From: Pseudomonas farris
GTDB taxonomy: Bacteria > Pseudomonadota > Gammaproteobacteria > Pseudomonadales > Pseudomonadaceae
Assembly (NCBI RefSeq): GCF_019145235.1
Contig: NZ_JAHSTV010000016.1
Location: 1 to 64,000 of the forward strand
Direction: 5' to 3'
Length of the DNA: 64,000 nt
Made by a program: the position numbers and the translations under genes. This document shows positions 35,287 to 43,804 of the stretch, in pieces. Each line of letters starts with the position of its first letter. The first letter of the stretch is position 1. Below the pieces are notes generated by a model that saw only the letters and a list, made by a program, of their open reading frames with translations, was not told where the DNA came from and did not search any database.

Positions 35287-35613
35287 ATGTACACAATCAC
35301 GCGCTATTTCTTGCTCATCGCATTCGCCCTCCCACTGCTTGCTTGTGCAGCCGAAAGCGATGGCTCAGTGCCTGATGACGTCTCCGATTACATAACAAGC
35401 AGAGACAACTGTGACTCTCTGCGCGGAGATATTCCTGAGCCGGCCCCCGCCGACCCGGACAACCTCAGCCGTGTCATCAGCGACATCAATAAATACTGCA
35501 AAGGCACAGATCAAAAACTGAAGCAGTTGAAAGAGAAATACTCCGGAAACGAAAGCATTGTGAAGTTGCTCTCGACTTACGAAGAAAATATTGAAGCGGA
35601 TATGAGTTTTTAG
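35287..35613 (+). CDS. small exported protein, candidate immunity to the M15-like effector
   Basis: A 108-residue protein with an N-terminal signal (YTITRYFLLIAFALPLLACA); the LLAC preceding the mature part may be a lipobox. The mature part has spaced cysteines at DNCDS and NKYCKG. It begins 1 base after the stop of the candidate effector, exactly where an immunity gene is expected, and its envelope location fits a peptidoglycan-targeting toxin. ATGs at 35272/35275 in frame could start a slightly longer form. No family is recognised; the role is inferred from position. Confidence 0.65.
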   Translation: MYTITRYFLLIAFALPLLACAAESDGSVPDDVSDYITSRDNCDSLRGDIPEPAPADPDNLSRVISDINKYCKGTDQKLKQLKEKYSGNESIVKLLSTYEENIEADMSF

Positions 35614-35637
35614 ATTCACTCATCAAGGACGGCTGTT

Positions 35638-36375
35638 GTGACATCTGAAAACACCAATCCACAGGTCTGGTTATCCGAAACCCCGCTACTGCCGGGTGAA
35701 CGCCTTTACCTGATCATCAGTGCGGCCAGTGATGCCGAAGCGCTCAAGACGCTTTACCAAAATGAACCCACAACCCAGGCGATCCCGATCTGGGGCGGTA
35801 CACCCTACGCGGCTTGGCAGCCAGTGATGCCCTACCTCACCGAGTTGAAACCCAACTCAAGCTTCCTGCCATGGATTGCCGAAACCGACGCCCTCGATTG
35901 GGGGTGGCTGGCCGTTTCCAGCAGCGAACCGAACGTGGTGTTCGAACATCTGCGCAGCCTCACGCAGGTTCGGATGCCGGATGGGACTGAAGTGTTTTTC
36001 CGGTTCTGGGACGGGCGGCATATCTACCCGATTCTGGAAGGCCTCGGCGATGCCGCCGGCGAAGTGCTGCCGGTGTTTGATCGGTACCTGATCAATGGGA
36101 AGAGCCTGGAGGTGGGGCCGCGCGCGGTGCCACCGGCGAAGGACTGGCCTTGGTGGGAGGTGCCGCAGAAGCTGCTCGACAGCCTCGCGAAACAAAACCC
36201 GTCCACCTTGATCGGCAACCTGATGCAATGGCTGGAAGAGGAACGTCCAGACATCTTCGCCGCTTACCCCGAGAGCAATCTGAAGCTGAAAGTCGCACGC
36301 TTCGTGCGCCGGGCCGATGCTCCAAAAAACCTTAATGAAGCACTGTTAAACCACCTGATTCTGGAGCAAGGCTGA
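35638..36375 (+). CDS. DUF4123 T6SS effector adaptor
   Basis: A 245-residue cytosolic DUF4123 (Tap/TEC-type) protein, which loads effectors onto VgrG before secretion. The start is the GTG at 35638 with AAGGA upstream. LRSLTQVRMPDGTEVFFRFWDGRHIYPILEG is the conserved family block (residues about 105-135), shown here only in its first 20 positions as LRSLTQVRMPDGTEVFFRFW. It overlaps the Rhs start by TGATG, so it probably serves that toxin. Confidence 0.88.
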   Translation: MTSENTNPQVWLSETPLLPGERLYLIISAASDAEALKTLYQNEPTTQAIPIWGGTPYAAWQPVMPYLTELKPNSSFLPWIAETDALDWGWLAVSSSEPNVVFEHLRSLTQVRMPDGTEVFFRFWDGRHIYPILEGLGDAAGEVLPVFDRYLINGKSLEVGPRAVPPAKDWPWWEVPQKLLDSLAKQNPSTLIGNLMQWLEEERPDIFAAYPESNLKLKVARFVRRADAPKNLNEALLNHLILEQG

Positions 36376-38186
36376 TGGATCGCGTTGCCTACGTTGACAA
36401 CCAACTGAGCACGTTCAAGGACAGCTTGAAGCTGTATCAAGAACAGACCAAAACCTGGTACGCGAAAGCCGCCGACAAAGGCAGTCGAGCAACAGACCTG
36501 CCCTCCCTGCTGGGCATGGAGCGCGTGATAAAGGTCGGCAACACCAGCAAATCGGTGAGCATGACCGATGGCGACTTCGCCTCGAACGTTGCCCAGTGCC
36601 CACTCAAGGGGCCGCTGCTGATCGAGAGCAAATTCGAATCGGTGTATGACATCCCGCTGGGTGACATCGAAGTCGAAATCGTTGCGGTAGAAGGCGGCGC
36701 GGTCAGCAAAGTCAAACTCGACGCCCAAGGCAAAGCCAGCTGGACGGGCGGTATTCCGGGCAAGTTCTACAAAATTCGTATCCATAACGAAGTGACGCCG
36801 GCTCAGATCGATACCCTGTTCAAGTCCTATGACGGCCTGACCGATCAACTGGAAGGTTTCCTGCGCAAGGAATGGGCTGGCTTCAAGCCGCAATGGTCGA
36901 ACATGTCCGCTTCGGGGACCGCCATGGCGGTCGGCAACGGCATCCTGGAAGGCGGTTGGGAAGCAATCAAAGGGGTCTGGGACGGCATCAGTCTGGTGCT
37001 CGACATCCTGCAAGACCCGAGCAAGTTTGCGAAAGACCTCGGTGCCGGCACCCAAAAACTGGTAGCTCTGGCAAAAGAAGCGCCAGACGTCATGAAGAAG
37101 GCCATGCTGCTGGCCAGCGACGAGGCCGCCCTGTTCCTGATAGTACGCAGTGCTGTGATCTGGCTGGCCGGCCTGCCACCGATGAAGATGGCCGGTGACG
37201 CCGCAAAAATGACCACGGCGGCGGTCGTCGGCATCGCGATCGACATCGTGATTTCGATCGTGCTGACCATTGCTGCGGAGGGTACCGGTGTCATCTACCT
37301 CGCCGCGCGCTTGAAAAAGTACGGCGAAATCATCATCAAGGCCGTGACCGGTTTTGTGGAGTCGGTGTTCAAGATCATCAAAGGCTTCATGGAATACGTC
37401 GCGAAATACACCGCGGTAGCGGCTCGTGGGGTGACGGCTCAGGTGAAGAAAGGGGTGGCGCAGGTTCGCTTTGACGGGAAGAAAAACACAAAACTGGGCA
37501 AGGGCAAAACGGGCGACGACGCTTCCAGGCAAGCCAAGACACCTGCCGACCAAAGCGCTGAGCCCGCGGCCAAAACCTGCACCGACAAGTGCCCTGTATC
37601 GATGGTCACCGGTGAAGAGTTATTGACGCTCAACGATGGCCAACTCGACGGCCTGCTGCCGTTTGAGTGGACACGTCTTTATCGAAGCAGCGCAGTGGAA
37701 ATCGATTGTGGCCTGGGTTATGGCTGGAGCCATGCACTGGCTCATCGAGTCGAAATCAATGGCGATGAAGTCATCTGGACTGACCACGAAAACCGGGCGA
37801 CGCCATTTCCGCTTCCAAGCCAACAACGGCCGGCGATCACCAACAGCCTGTCACGGGCAGCGATTTTCATCGGTGACGACCCGTCGGAACTTGTCCTGGC
37901 TCAAGCCGGGAGCCGACCGTCCTTCTACCACTTCCGTTACAACAGCAAAGGCGCAACCCTGATCGCCATCAGCGACAGCTATGGCAACCGGCTGCACATC
38001 ACCCGTGACATCCACGGCAGGATCAAACGCCTCGACAATGGCGCCGGTCGCGCCCTGCTCTTGCGAACCGCAAGCACATCATCGCCGTCGACTATCAGCA
38101 GTTCATTCCCGCCGACAATCTGGGAGACGCCTGGAACACCGTCCAGACGCTGGTCACGTACAGCTATGACACGCAGCATCGCCTGA
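36375..38186 (+). CDS. Rhs-family T6SS toxin, N-terminal part (frameshifted)
   Basis: The first 603 codons of an Rhs toxin that would be about 1547 residues if read through. Residues 1-250 are a lead region with no PAAR motif; about 255-315 are hydrophobic helices (AALFLIVRSAVIWLAGLPPM, AAVVGIAIDIVISIVLTIAA) suggesting membrane insertion; the Rhs start is at CTDKCPVSMVTGEELLTLND (about 408). The true frame is left at about 38064-38066, after RALLL: one missing base would restore it into the next frame, whose translation NRKHIIAVDYQQF continues the family pattern. The last ~40 residues here are therefore out of frame. Confidence 0.85.
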   Translation: MDRVAYVDNQLSTFKDSLKLYQEQTKTWYAKAADKGSRATDLPSLLGMERVIKVGNTSKSVSMTDGDFASNVAQCPLKGPLLIESKFESVYDIPLGDIEVEIVAVEGGAVSKVKLDAQGKASWTGGIPGKFYKIRIHNEVTPAQIDTLFKSYDGLTDQLEGFLRKEWAGFKPQWSNMSASGTAMAVGNGILEGGWEAIKGVWDGISLVLDILQDPSKFAKDLGAGTQKLVALAKEAPDVMKKAMLLASDEAALFLIVRSAVIWLAGLPPMKMAGDAAKMTTAAVVGIAIDIVISIVLTIAAEGTGVIYLAARLKKYGEIIIKAVTGFVESVFKIIKGFMEYVAKYTAVAARGVTAQVKKGVAQVRFDGKKNTKLGKGKTGDDASRQAKTPADQSAEPAAKTCTDKCPVSMVTGEELLTLNDGQLDGLLPFEWTRLYRSSAVEIDCGLGYGWSHALAHRVEINGDEVIWTDHENRATPFPLPSQQRPAITNSLSRAAIFIGDDPSELVLAQAGSRPSFYHFRYNSKGATLIAISDSYGNRLHITRDIHGRIKRLDNGAGRALLLRTASTSSPSTISSSFPPTIWETPGTPSRRWSRTAMTRSIA

Positions 38187-38242
38187 TTGAAGCGAAGAAC
38201 GCTGCCGGTGAAGCCGAACACTATCGCTACAACGATCAACAC

Positions 38243-41017
38243 GTGATTCTTGAGCGGCAACTGGCGGGTGGCGCGAGTTTCTTTTGGGAATGGGAGAACG
38301 AAGGCAAGTTGTCGCGCTGCGTCCATCACTGGGCGAGTTTCTCGCAGATGGAAGCGCATTACGCCTGGGACGATAAAGGCAGCGTCACCGTTACCAACGC
38401 CGATGGCAGCGAAGAGGTTTACACCCACGACGATAAAGCACGGCTTATCAGCAAGATCGATCCCGACGGTGCTGAACACCTGAAGGCCTATGACGAAAAA
38501 GGTCAGCTGATCGCAGAAAAAGATCCGCTGGGTGCTGTTACCGAGTATCGGTACGACGAAGACGGCTTGATGACGGCGGTCATTCCCCCGGAAGATGAAC
38601 CCGTTTCGTATGAATACAGCAACGGGTTCGTCAGTGACGTGCGCCGCGGCAAAGCCACCTGGAAGTATCAACGAAACAATCAGGGCGACATCACCCAACA
38701 GATTGACCCTGATGGTAATGCCACCCTCTACAGCTACGACTGCCAGGGCCGTCTGCTGGAAATCCGCCATCCCGATGGCAGCCGCCATCAACTGGGCTGG
38801 AACAACCTCGGTCAACTGCTGGAAGAGCGCCTGCCCGACGGCGGCCAGCGCAAATACCGTTACGACGTCTTAGGCCGGCAGATTACCCGTCAGGAAGAAA
38901 CCGGCGCCATCACCCACTACCAATGGGACGCCACCAACCGCCTCGCACAAATCACCCTGCCCGGCGGTGCAACCCGTGCATTCACTTACAACGCCTACGG
39001 TAAAGTCACCGCTGAACGCGGTGAGTTGGGTCGCGTCACCCGCTACGAATACGCCGATGGCCTGCACCTGGTCAGCCGTCGCCTCAATCCTGATGGCAGC
39101 CAGCTTCGCTACCGCTACGACAACTCACGCTTGCTGCTCACTGAGATCGAGAACGAACGTGGTGAACACTACCACCTCGATTACTACCCCAACGGCCTGA
39201 TCCAGCAGGAAACCGGTTTCGACGGTCGCCGTACTGCCTACGAGTACGACCTCAACGGCCAACTGCTGAAGAAAACCGAATTCGGCGACGACGCCAGTGA
39301 GTTGGTCACCGAGTACCAACGCGACGCCGCTGGCCGTTTGCTGGTGAAAACCCTGGCCGATGGCGAGGAAATTCACTACAGCTATGACGCCCTCGGCCGC
39401 CTCCTGAACGTCGACGACGGCCATTGGCCCCTCGCCTACGAGTACGACCTGCAAGATCGCCTCATCACCGAACACCAAGGCTGGGGCACTCTGCGTTACG
39501 AGTACGACAACCTGGGCCAGTTGAGTCATTGCCGCCTCCCCGACGGTAGCAAACTCGACTACCGCCACCAACCCGGCGGCCGCCTGAGCAGCATCGACCT
39601 CAACGGCTCGCGCCTGACCACGCACCAGTTCAACGCCGGTCGCGAACAGCAGCGCCAACAAGGGCTGCTGCTCAGCCAATACCAGTACGACGAACAAGGC
39701 CGCCTGCAAGCCCATACCGTCAGCCAGCAGGACCGCAATCTGTTCCGTCGCCGCTACGCCTACGATGCCAACGGCAACCTTGCCGGCATCGACGACAGCC
39801 GCAAAGGCAACCGCAGCTATCACTACGATCCGCTCGATCGCCTGATCAACGTCCGTGGCACCACCCCGGAAGGCTTCGCCCACGATCCGGCGGGCAACCT
39901 CCTCGGCCAAGGCGACCAGCCAACCGCAAACCAAGCCAACGTCAAAGGCAACCGCCTTCTGATGCAGGGTGACCGTCATTACGACTACGACGCCCACGGC
40001 AACCTGATCCGCGAACGTCGCGGCGCCGGCCAGAAACTCGTCACCGAATATCGTTACGACTGCCAACATCGCCTGACCGGCGTCAGCCTGCCCGGTGGCA
40101 GCATCGCAAGCTACCAGTACGACGCCTTCGGCCGCCGCATCGCCAAAACCGTCGACGGCCACACCACAGAGTTCCTGTGGCAAGGCGAACGCCTCATCGC
40201 CGAGAGCGCGGATAACCGCTATCGCAGCTACATCTACGAACCGGGCAGCTTCCGCCCGCTGGCCATGCTCGATGGCGAAGGCCCGCTGAAAGCCACGCCG
40301 TTCTACTACCAACTCGACCACCTCGGCACGCCACAGGAACTCACCGATTACAGCGGCGAGATCATGTGGTCGGCCAAGTACCGCGCCTATGGCAACCTCG
40401 CTGCGCTGGACATCGCCGAAATCGACAACCCGCTGCGCTTCCAGGGTCAGTATTTCGATGCGGAAACGGGCTTACATTACAACCGGCATCGCTACTACAA
40501 TCCGGGCACTGGACGTTTTTTGACGCCGGATCCGATCAAGCTTGCGGGTGGGTTGAACAACTACCAGTACGTGCCTAACCCTACGGGGTGGGTGGATCCG
40601 TTGGGCTTAGTAACTACAAAAAACCAATGCCCAGGAAGCAGCAAGAAGAAGGTACCCGTTAACCATAAGCCAAGTGGAGATTTGGACTGGAATGGAGTCG
40701 ACAAAAAGGGGCTTACTCGAGCGGATCATGTAAAGCGACATGGTGCGGATGATCCTACACGACAAGTACCTCACGGAGTATTTGCAGAGGAACCCATAGC
40801 CGCGACAGAGAATGCTTGGGCAATAGCCAAACGTGATGGCATAACCCCATACGTTGAACAGCCCGGAAATGGCAATTGGATCTACGATGTCCCCTATCCT
40901 AACGCAGGTTTTAAAGGCGGCATGCCTGGCGCAGCAGATGGTCACCCGGTTTTGAATTCTATTAGAATCGTAGTAAAGCCGAACACAAACAATGTTGTTA
41001 CCGCGTTCCCAATGTGA
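38243..41017 (+). CDS. Rhs-family T6SS toxin, C-terminal part with toxin domain (frameshifted)
   Basis: A 924-residue remainder of the same Rhs protein; the reading frame actually continues back to about 38066, and MILERQ is just the first start codon in it. YD repeats run to about residue 780. The Rhs core ends PDPIKLAGGLNNYQYVPNPT then WVDPLGL, the autoproteolysis site (two aspartates). The last ~135 residues are the toxin: lower GC, with HVKRHGADDPT, VPHGVFAEEP and VVTAFPM at the end. This layout resembles RNase-type polymorphic toxins, but no family is firmly recognised. The gene ends 7 bases before its probable immunity gene. Confidence 0.88.
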   Translation: MILERQLAGGASFFWEWENEGKLSRCVHHWASFSQMEAHYAWDDKGSVTVTNADGSEEVYTHDDKARLISKIDPDGAEHLKAYDEKGQLIAEKDPLGAVTEYRYDEDGLMTAVIPPEDEPVSYEYSNGFVSDVRRGKATWKYQRNNQGDITQQIDPDGNATLYSYDCQGRLLEIRHPDGSRHQLGWNNLGQLLEERLPDGGQRKYRYDVLGRQITRQEETGAITHYQWDATNRLAQITLPGGATRAFTYNAYGKVTAERGELGRVTRYEYADGLHLVSRRLNPDGSQLRYRYDNSRLLLTEIENERGEHYHLDYYPNGLIQQETGFDGRRTAYEYDLNGQLLKKTEFGDDASELVTEYQRDAAGRLLVKTLADGEEIHYSYDALGRLLNVDDGHWPLAYEYDLQDRLITEHQGWGTLRYEYDNLGQLSHCRLPDGSKLDYRHQPGGRLSSIDLNGSRLTTHQFNAGREQQRQQGLLLSQYQYDEQGRLQAHTVSQQDRNLFRRRYAYDANGNLAGIDDSRKGNRSYHYDPLDRLINVRGTTPEGFAHDPAGNLLGQGDQPTANQANVKGNRLLMQGDRHYDYDAHGNLIRERRGAGQKLVTEYRYDCQHRLTGVSLPGGSIASYQYDAFGRRIAKTVDGHTTEFLWQGERLIAESADNRYRSYIYEPGSFRPLAMLDGEGPLKATPFYYQLDHLGTPQELTDYSGEIMWSAKYRAYGNLAALDIAEIDNPLRFQGQYFDAETGLHYNRHRYYNPGTGRFLTPDPIKLAGGLNNYQYVPNPTGWVDPLGLVTTKNQCPGSSKKKVPVNHKPSGDLDWNGVDKKGLTRADHVKRHGADDPTRQVPHGVFAEEPIAATENAWAIAKRDGITPYVEQPGNGNWIYDVPYPNAGFKGGMPGAADGHPVLNSIRIVVKPNTNNVVTAFPM

Positions 41018-41024
41018 GGATCGA

Positions 41025-41357
41025 ATGGAAAAAATATTTTACGCTGCAGACGCATATGTAAGTACTTACGCTCAAGGCGCCGACCTCATAATTGTCAAAT
41101 CGAATGATGGCATTATATATGGCGCTTCCTGCGAATTTGATATATGCACGAAAGACATCACTAAAGTCGCCATCCCAAAAGGAGGCGTTTTTGATGAAAA
41201 TGATAAAAAATTCGCAGAAGCCGAATGGATAGAATACACCGATGACATTGGAACCATTCCGGCCGGCTGGGAAGACATTGTAAACGCAGGATTATCTGAT
41301 TATATTTCCGGATACCAACTTGAAAGTGAAGTTGGCATCCATAGATTCAAAAAATAA
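41025..41357 (+). CDS. probable immunity protein for the Rhs toxin
   Basis: A 110-residue acidic cytosolic protein of AT-rich codon usage. The ATG at 41025 follows GTGAGGA and lies 7 bases after the Rhs stop; the frame could open earlier, at 40992, within the toxin gene. Short acidic proteins just after an Rhs tip are the cognate immunity proteins by family knowledge. No Pfam family is recognised (YAADAYVSTYAQGADLIIVK is the N-terminal segment). Confidence 0.75.
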   Translation: MEKIFYAADAYVSTYAQGADLIIVKSNDGIIYGASCEFDICTKDITKVAIPKGGVFDENDKKFAEAEWIEYTDDIGTIPAGWEDIVNAGLSDYISGYQLESEVGIHRFKK

Positions 41358-41390
41358 ATTCAGAAAAAACTACAAAGCGACTACAAAGAC

Positions 41391-41453
41391 TGAAAAGGAG
41401 ACAGATTTATTTTCTACACGCTCATGAAAATAAATCTGTCCCCTTTCGCCCTC
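41391..41453. repeat. Palindromic array element, copy 1
   Basis: A 63-bp element whose arms ACAGATTTATTTTC and GAAAATAAATCTGT are perfect 14-bp complements around an 11-base loop; extended arms match 22 of 24. It is identical to 42540-42602 and follows the cognate immunity gene. Confidence 0.92.
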
Positions 41454-41548
41454 AAAACTAGAGCTAACTCACCAACGATTCATCCCAGATAGAAAAATAA
41501 CTGGTACACCAAACCAAATCCCATCAAGACTGCCCAAGTAGATACAAA

Positions 41549-42049
41549 ATGAAAAATCTTCCGCTCGACGGCCATTACATATACAAAAAAACTCCATGGA
41601 TAAATTGGAAAGAGCTTCTATATGGATTCGAGCACGGCTTTATAGATGAAAAAGGAGTATCGGAATACGCCTGTGAAACCCTAACAGAAAAATCCTCACA
41701 AGAAGCAATTGAGCTCGCCTCATTGCTACCTCAAGAACATTATTTGGCAAGCGACTTACTCCAATCCCTGGCAGATAAGGACCTCTCACCAGCAACAGAC
41801 ACCACCAAACCTTGGATTTTTTTATTACTTTCCTTTTTACTTGAGCATCAAGAAGACTATGAAGATCCGCTTGAAATAGTTGAAGAACTGTACGCAGACT
41901 TTGACTACCCAGAAGAAATTACCTCTTTAGTTAGATACATGCCTGCCCCCGAAGGAGTCGAAGGATCCGAAGAGCGGCTATTTGAAAATTGGAAAATTGC
42001 CTTATCAGCTTACAAAGATTTCTTCGAACAACAGAACAGATCCATTTAA
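41549..42049 (+). CDS. putative immunity protein (DUF2247-like)
   Basis: A 166-residue acidic, AT-rich cytosolic protein. It has WINWKELLYGFEHGFIDEKG near the N-terminus, the pattern of DUF2247-family proteins that are often toxin-linked in Pseudomonas, and a helical acidic C-terminus. It is the second gene of the array behind the Rhs toxin and lies between two palindromic repeat copies. It is likely an orphan immunity gene retained from a past toxin tip; that is inference. Confidence 0.7.
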   Translation: MKNLPLDGHYIYKKTPWINWKELLYGFEHGFIDEKGVSEYACETLTEKSSQEAIELASLLPQEHYLASDLLQSLADKDLSPATDTTKPWIFLLLSFLLEHQEDYEDPLEIVEELYADFDYPEEITSLVRYMPAPEGVEGSEERLFENWKIALSAYKDFFEQQNRSI

Positions 42050-42059
42050 TAAGAATCAA

Positions 42060-42118
42060 AAAAGAGGACAGCTTTATTTTCTATGCACCTGAAAGCAAAC
42101 CTATCTCACTTTGGCTCT
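42060..42118. repeat. Palindromic array element, degenerate copy 3
   Basis: AAAGAGGACAGCTTTATTTT CTATGCACC ... CACTTTGGCTCTTT is a diverged copy of the 63-bp element. It lies between the second and third small genes of the array. Confidence 0.6.
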
Positions 42119-42161
42119 TTATTTGCTGCCAAAATTCGTTCACAGGAGAAGCATTCAATAA

Positions 42162-42542
42162 ATGACCCCAAGAAAAGTCTGGTGGGGTCTGGAAGCGAAA
42201 TCGTATACAGAAATCGCGCAGGAGTTCCCTACAAACGACGACTCCTTACGCAGATGGATTGCTATATACGCGATATATCATTTAAATTTTACAAATAGAT
42301 ATCCAGGAGAGTTTTATTATAAATTCCTGGAAGATGCAAAAAACTCAAAATATGTAGTAATAGATTTCACAATACCAAAGTTCATAATTGAAACAAGGGA
42401 TAGCATTGGAAGCAGTGACACCGCCATTATTAAGTGTCAAGCTCTTGAAACCGAAGAAGAGATAAATGACTACCTTCAAGAGAACAGCATCGATCCAGAG
42501 CTATTCACTCCACCTTGGACATGTGACTATCCGCTAGATTGA
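42162..42542 (+). CDS. putative immunity protein, paralogue 1
   Basis: A 126-residue protein sharing a domain with its neighbour at 42636: RKVWWGLEAKSYTEIAQEFP versus RSVWYGLEGTGYDKIAQELK, RWIAIYAIY in both, and PELFTPPW.CDYPL at the C-termini. The TGA stop is formed by the first three bases of the following 63-bp repeat, so the element inserted at or defines the gene end. AT-rich (about 38-40 % GC by eye). Function unknown; an immunity role is inferred from position in the array. Confidence 0.72.
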   Translation: MTPRKVWWGLEAKSYTEIAQEFPTNDDSLRRWIAIYAIYHLNFTNRYPGEFYYKFLEDAKNSKYVVIDFTIPKFIIETRDSIGSSDTAIIKCQALETEEEINDYLQENSIDPELFTPPWTCDYPLD

Positions 42543-42602
42543 AAAGGAGACAGATTTATTTTCTACACGCTCATGAAAATAAATCTGTCCCCTTTCGCCC
42601 TC
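42540..42602. repeat. Palindromic array element, copy 2
   Basis: Identical, base for base, to the copy at 41391-41453, 1.1 kb upstream. Near-identity at that distance implies recent duplication or gene conversion. Confidence 0.92.
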
Positions 42603-42635
42603 ACATCTATTGGCCAAATCAATTTTAGGAGCAAA

Positions 42636-43025
42636 ATGAACGACCGAAAAATCATCCCGCGAAGCGTTTGGTACGGACTCGAAGGTACAGGCTATGACAA
42701 AATCGCACAAGAACTTAAATCTGTAGATCCATTACTGCGCAAATGGATTGCCATATATGCAATTTACAAATTTGAATTTTCGCCAGACGACCCTTTTCAA
42801 TATTATGACTTCATAAGTTCATCAAAAAATTCACGCTATGCAGCAATAGAATTCTCAATACCAATTGAAACAATAAAAACAAGCGACGGTATTGATGACC
42901 GAGACATTACAATAACAAAACTTGAAACAATGGACTCGAAAAAAGAAATAAATCTCCTTCTAGAAAAAAGCAATATTGCTCCGGAGCTTTTCACACCGCC
43001 GTGGCGATGTGACTACCCCCTATAA
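42636..43025 (+). CDS. putative immunity protein, paralogue 2
   Basis: A 129-residue paralogue of the gene at 42162, about half identical along its length by eye. I use the ATG at 42636 with TTTTAGGAGC upstream; the reading frame is open back to 42573, but that part is made of the palindromic repeat. The tandem pair is consistent with duplication under selection by variant toxins. Function inferred as for its neighbour. Confidence 0.72.
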   Translation: MNDRKIIPRSVWYGLEGTGYDKIAQELKSVDPLLRKWIAIYAIYKFEFSPDDPFQYYDFISSSKNSRYAAIEFSIPIETIKTSDGIDDRDITITKLETMDSKKEINLLLEKSNIAPELFTPPWRCDYPL

Positions 43026-43059
43026 ACTTACAAACAATTATAAAAGTCATACATAAAAG

Positions 43060-43110
43060 TTAGAAACCTATTTTTTACGCACCCATGAAAACACCCCCAC
43101 CCTTTTGGCT
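43060..43110. repeat. Palindromic array element, degenerate copy 4
   Basis: AGAAACCTATTTTTTACGCA CCCATGAAAACACCCCCACC then CTTTTGGCT keeps the outline of the 63-bp element (loop ACGC-CATGAAAA and CCC-CTTTTGGC end) but with many changes. Confidence 0.5.
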
Positions 43111-43119
43111 ACTTTTCGA

Positions 43120-43425
43120 ATGAACACTAAAAAAATCATTGAGCTTGGCGGAACAATCACATTTGATGACATCTCCCACCTCAATCAGTTTATTGACACT
43201 TCGATGATCGTTGATGATTTAAAGGAGGACCTATTCCAAGCCGCCTTCCCCCATGATCAACTTATTGACATAGGCTGGCACCCTGAATTCTGTGAAAACG
43301 GCACATTTAGAATTTCTTTAATTAAAGCTTATGACTGGGAGCACCCAGTTTTCAGCGAAAAAGCAAAAAACTGGACAGGACTAAACAAAGCAATTTCCGA
43401 TGCTTTAAACAAACTAGAAAAATGA
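43120..43425 (+). CDS. putative immunity protein
   Basis: A 101-residue AT-rich protein starting MNTKKIIELGGTITFDDISH; a longer in-frame start at 43105 lies in the repeat. It contains GWHPEFCENGTFRISLIKAY, a segment typical of small immunity-like proteins, but no family is recognised. It is the fifth small gene of the array. Confidence 0.65.
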   Translation: MNTKKIIELGGTITFDDISHLNQFIDTSMIVDDLKEDLFQAAFPHDQLIDIGWHPEFCENGTFRISLIKAYDWEHPVFSEKAKNWTGLNKAISDALNKLEK

Positions 43426-43429
43426 CCAC

Positions 43430-43500
43430 CCGAGAAAACAAATGGACAGGTATTTTCTCTGCGTGCTCGCGAAAACAAATCCGACTTCTTTTGGTTTTTC
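43430..43500. repeat. Palindromic array element, degenerate copy 5
   Basis: AGAAAACAAATGGACAGGTA TTTTCTC...GCGAAAACAAATCCGACTT CTTTTGG preserves the arm outline and CTTTTGG end. It lies between two small genes, as the other copies do. Confidence 0.5.
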
Positions 43501-43510
43501 ATAATAAAAA

Positions 43511-43801
43511 ATGCTAAATACAAATAAAAAAATCATAATACCCGGAGAGTCCGCACTCGAAGCACTAGCAGAGATAGAGTTTATCTTAATCTCTCCACAT
43601 AAAATGGGCAGCTATTATAGTGACAAACCTATTGCAGACTACCAACGCGCGACAACCTATTTTATAGACAACGAAAAAATCACACAAAAGCTCGCCAAGG
43701 TACGACGAATACTTAGCGCGAGCTTTGATAACACGCTTGGCGAAGACGATATGGGCGACATAGAAAGACACATGAAAAACATTGAATTCTGGAAGCCTTA
43801 A
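43511..43801 (+). CDS. putative immunity protein
   Basis: A 96-residue protein, MLNTNKKIIIPGESALEALA and onwards, probably cytosolic, with an acidic C-terminus. AT-rich like the rest of the array. No family recognised. It stands between repeat copies 5 and 6. Confidence 0.62.
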   Translation: MLNTNKKIIIPGESALEALAEIEFILISPHKMGSYYSDKPIADYQRATTYFIDNEKITQKLAKVRRILSASFDNTLGEDDMGDIERHMKNIEFWKP

Positions 43802-43804
43802 CCA

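Noticed and set aside
38055..38075. programmed frameshift in the Rhs gene
   Set aside because: No slippery heptamer, homopolymer or downstream hairpin is evident, so simple loss of one base fits better.
39125..40321. 398-residue open frame on the minus strand within the Rhs gene
   Set aside because: It is antisense to YD repeats; the regular Val/Ala pattern mirrors the repeats.
42083..42298. 71-residue open frame overlapping the degenerate repeat copy
   Set aside because: It is mostly a product of the repeat and overlaps the clearly paralogous gene at 42162.
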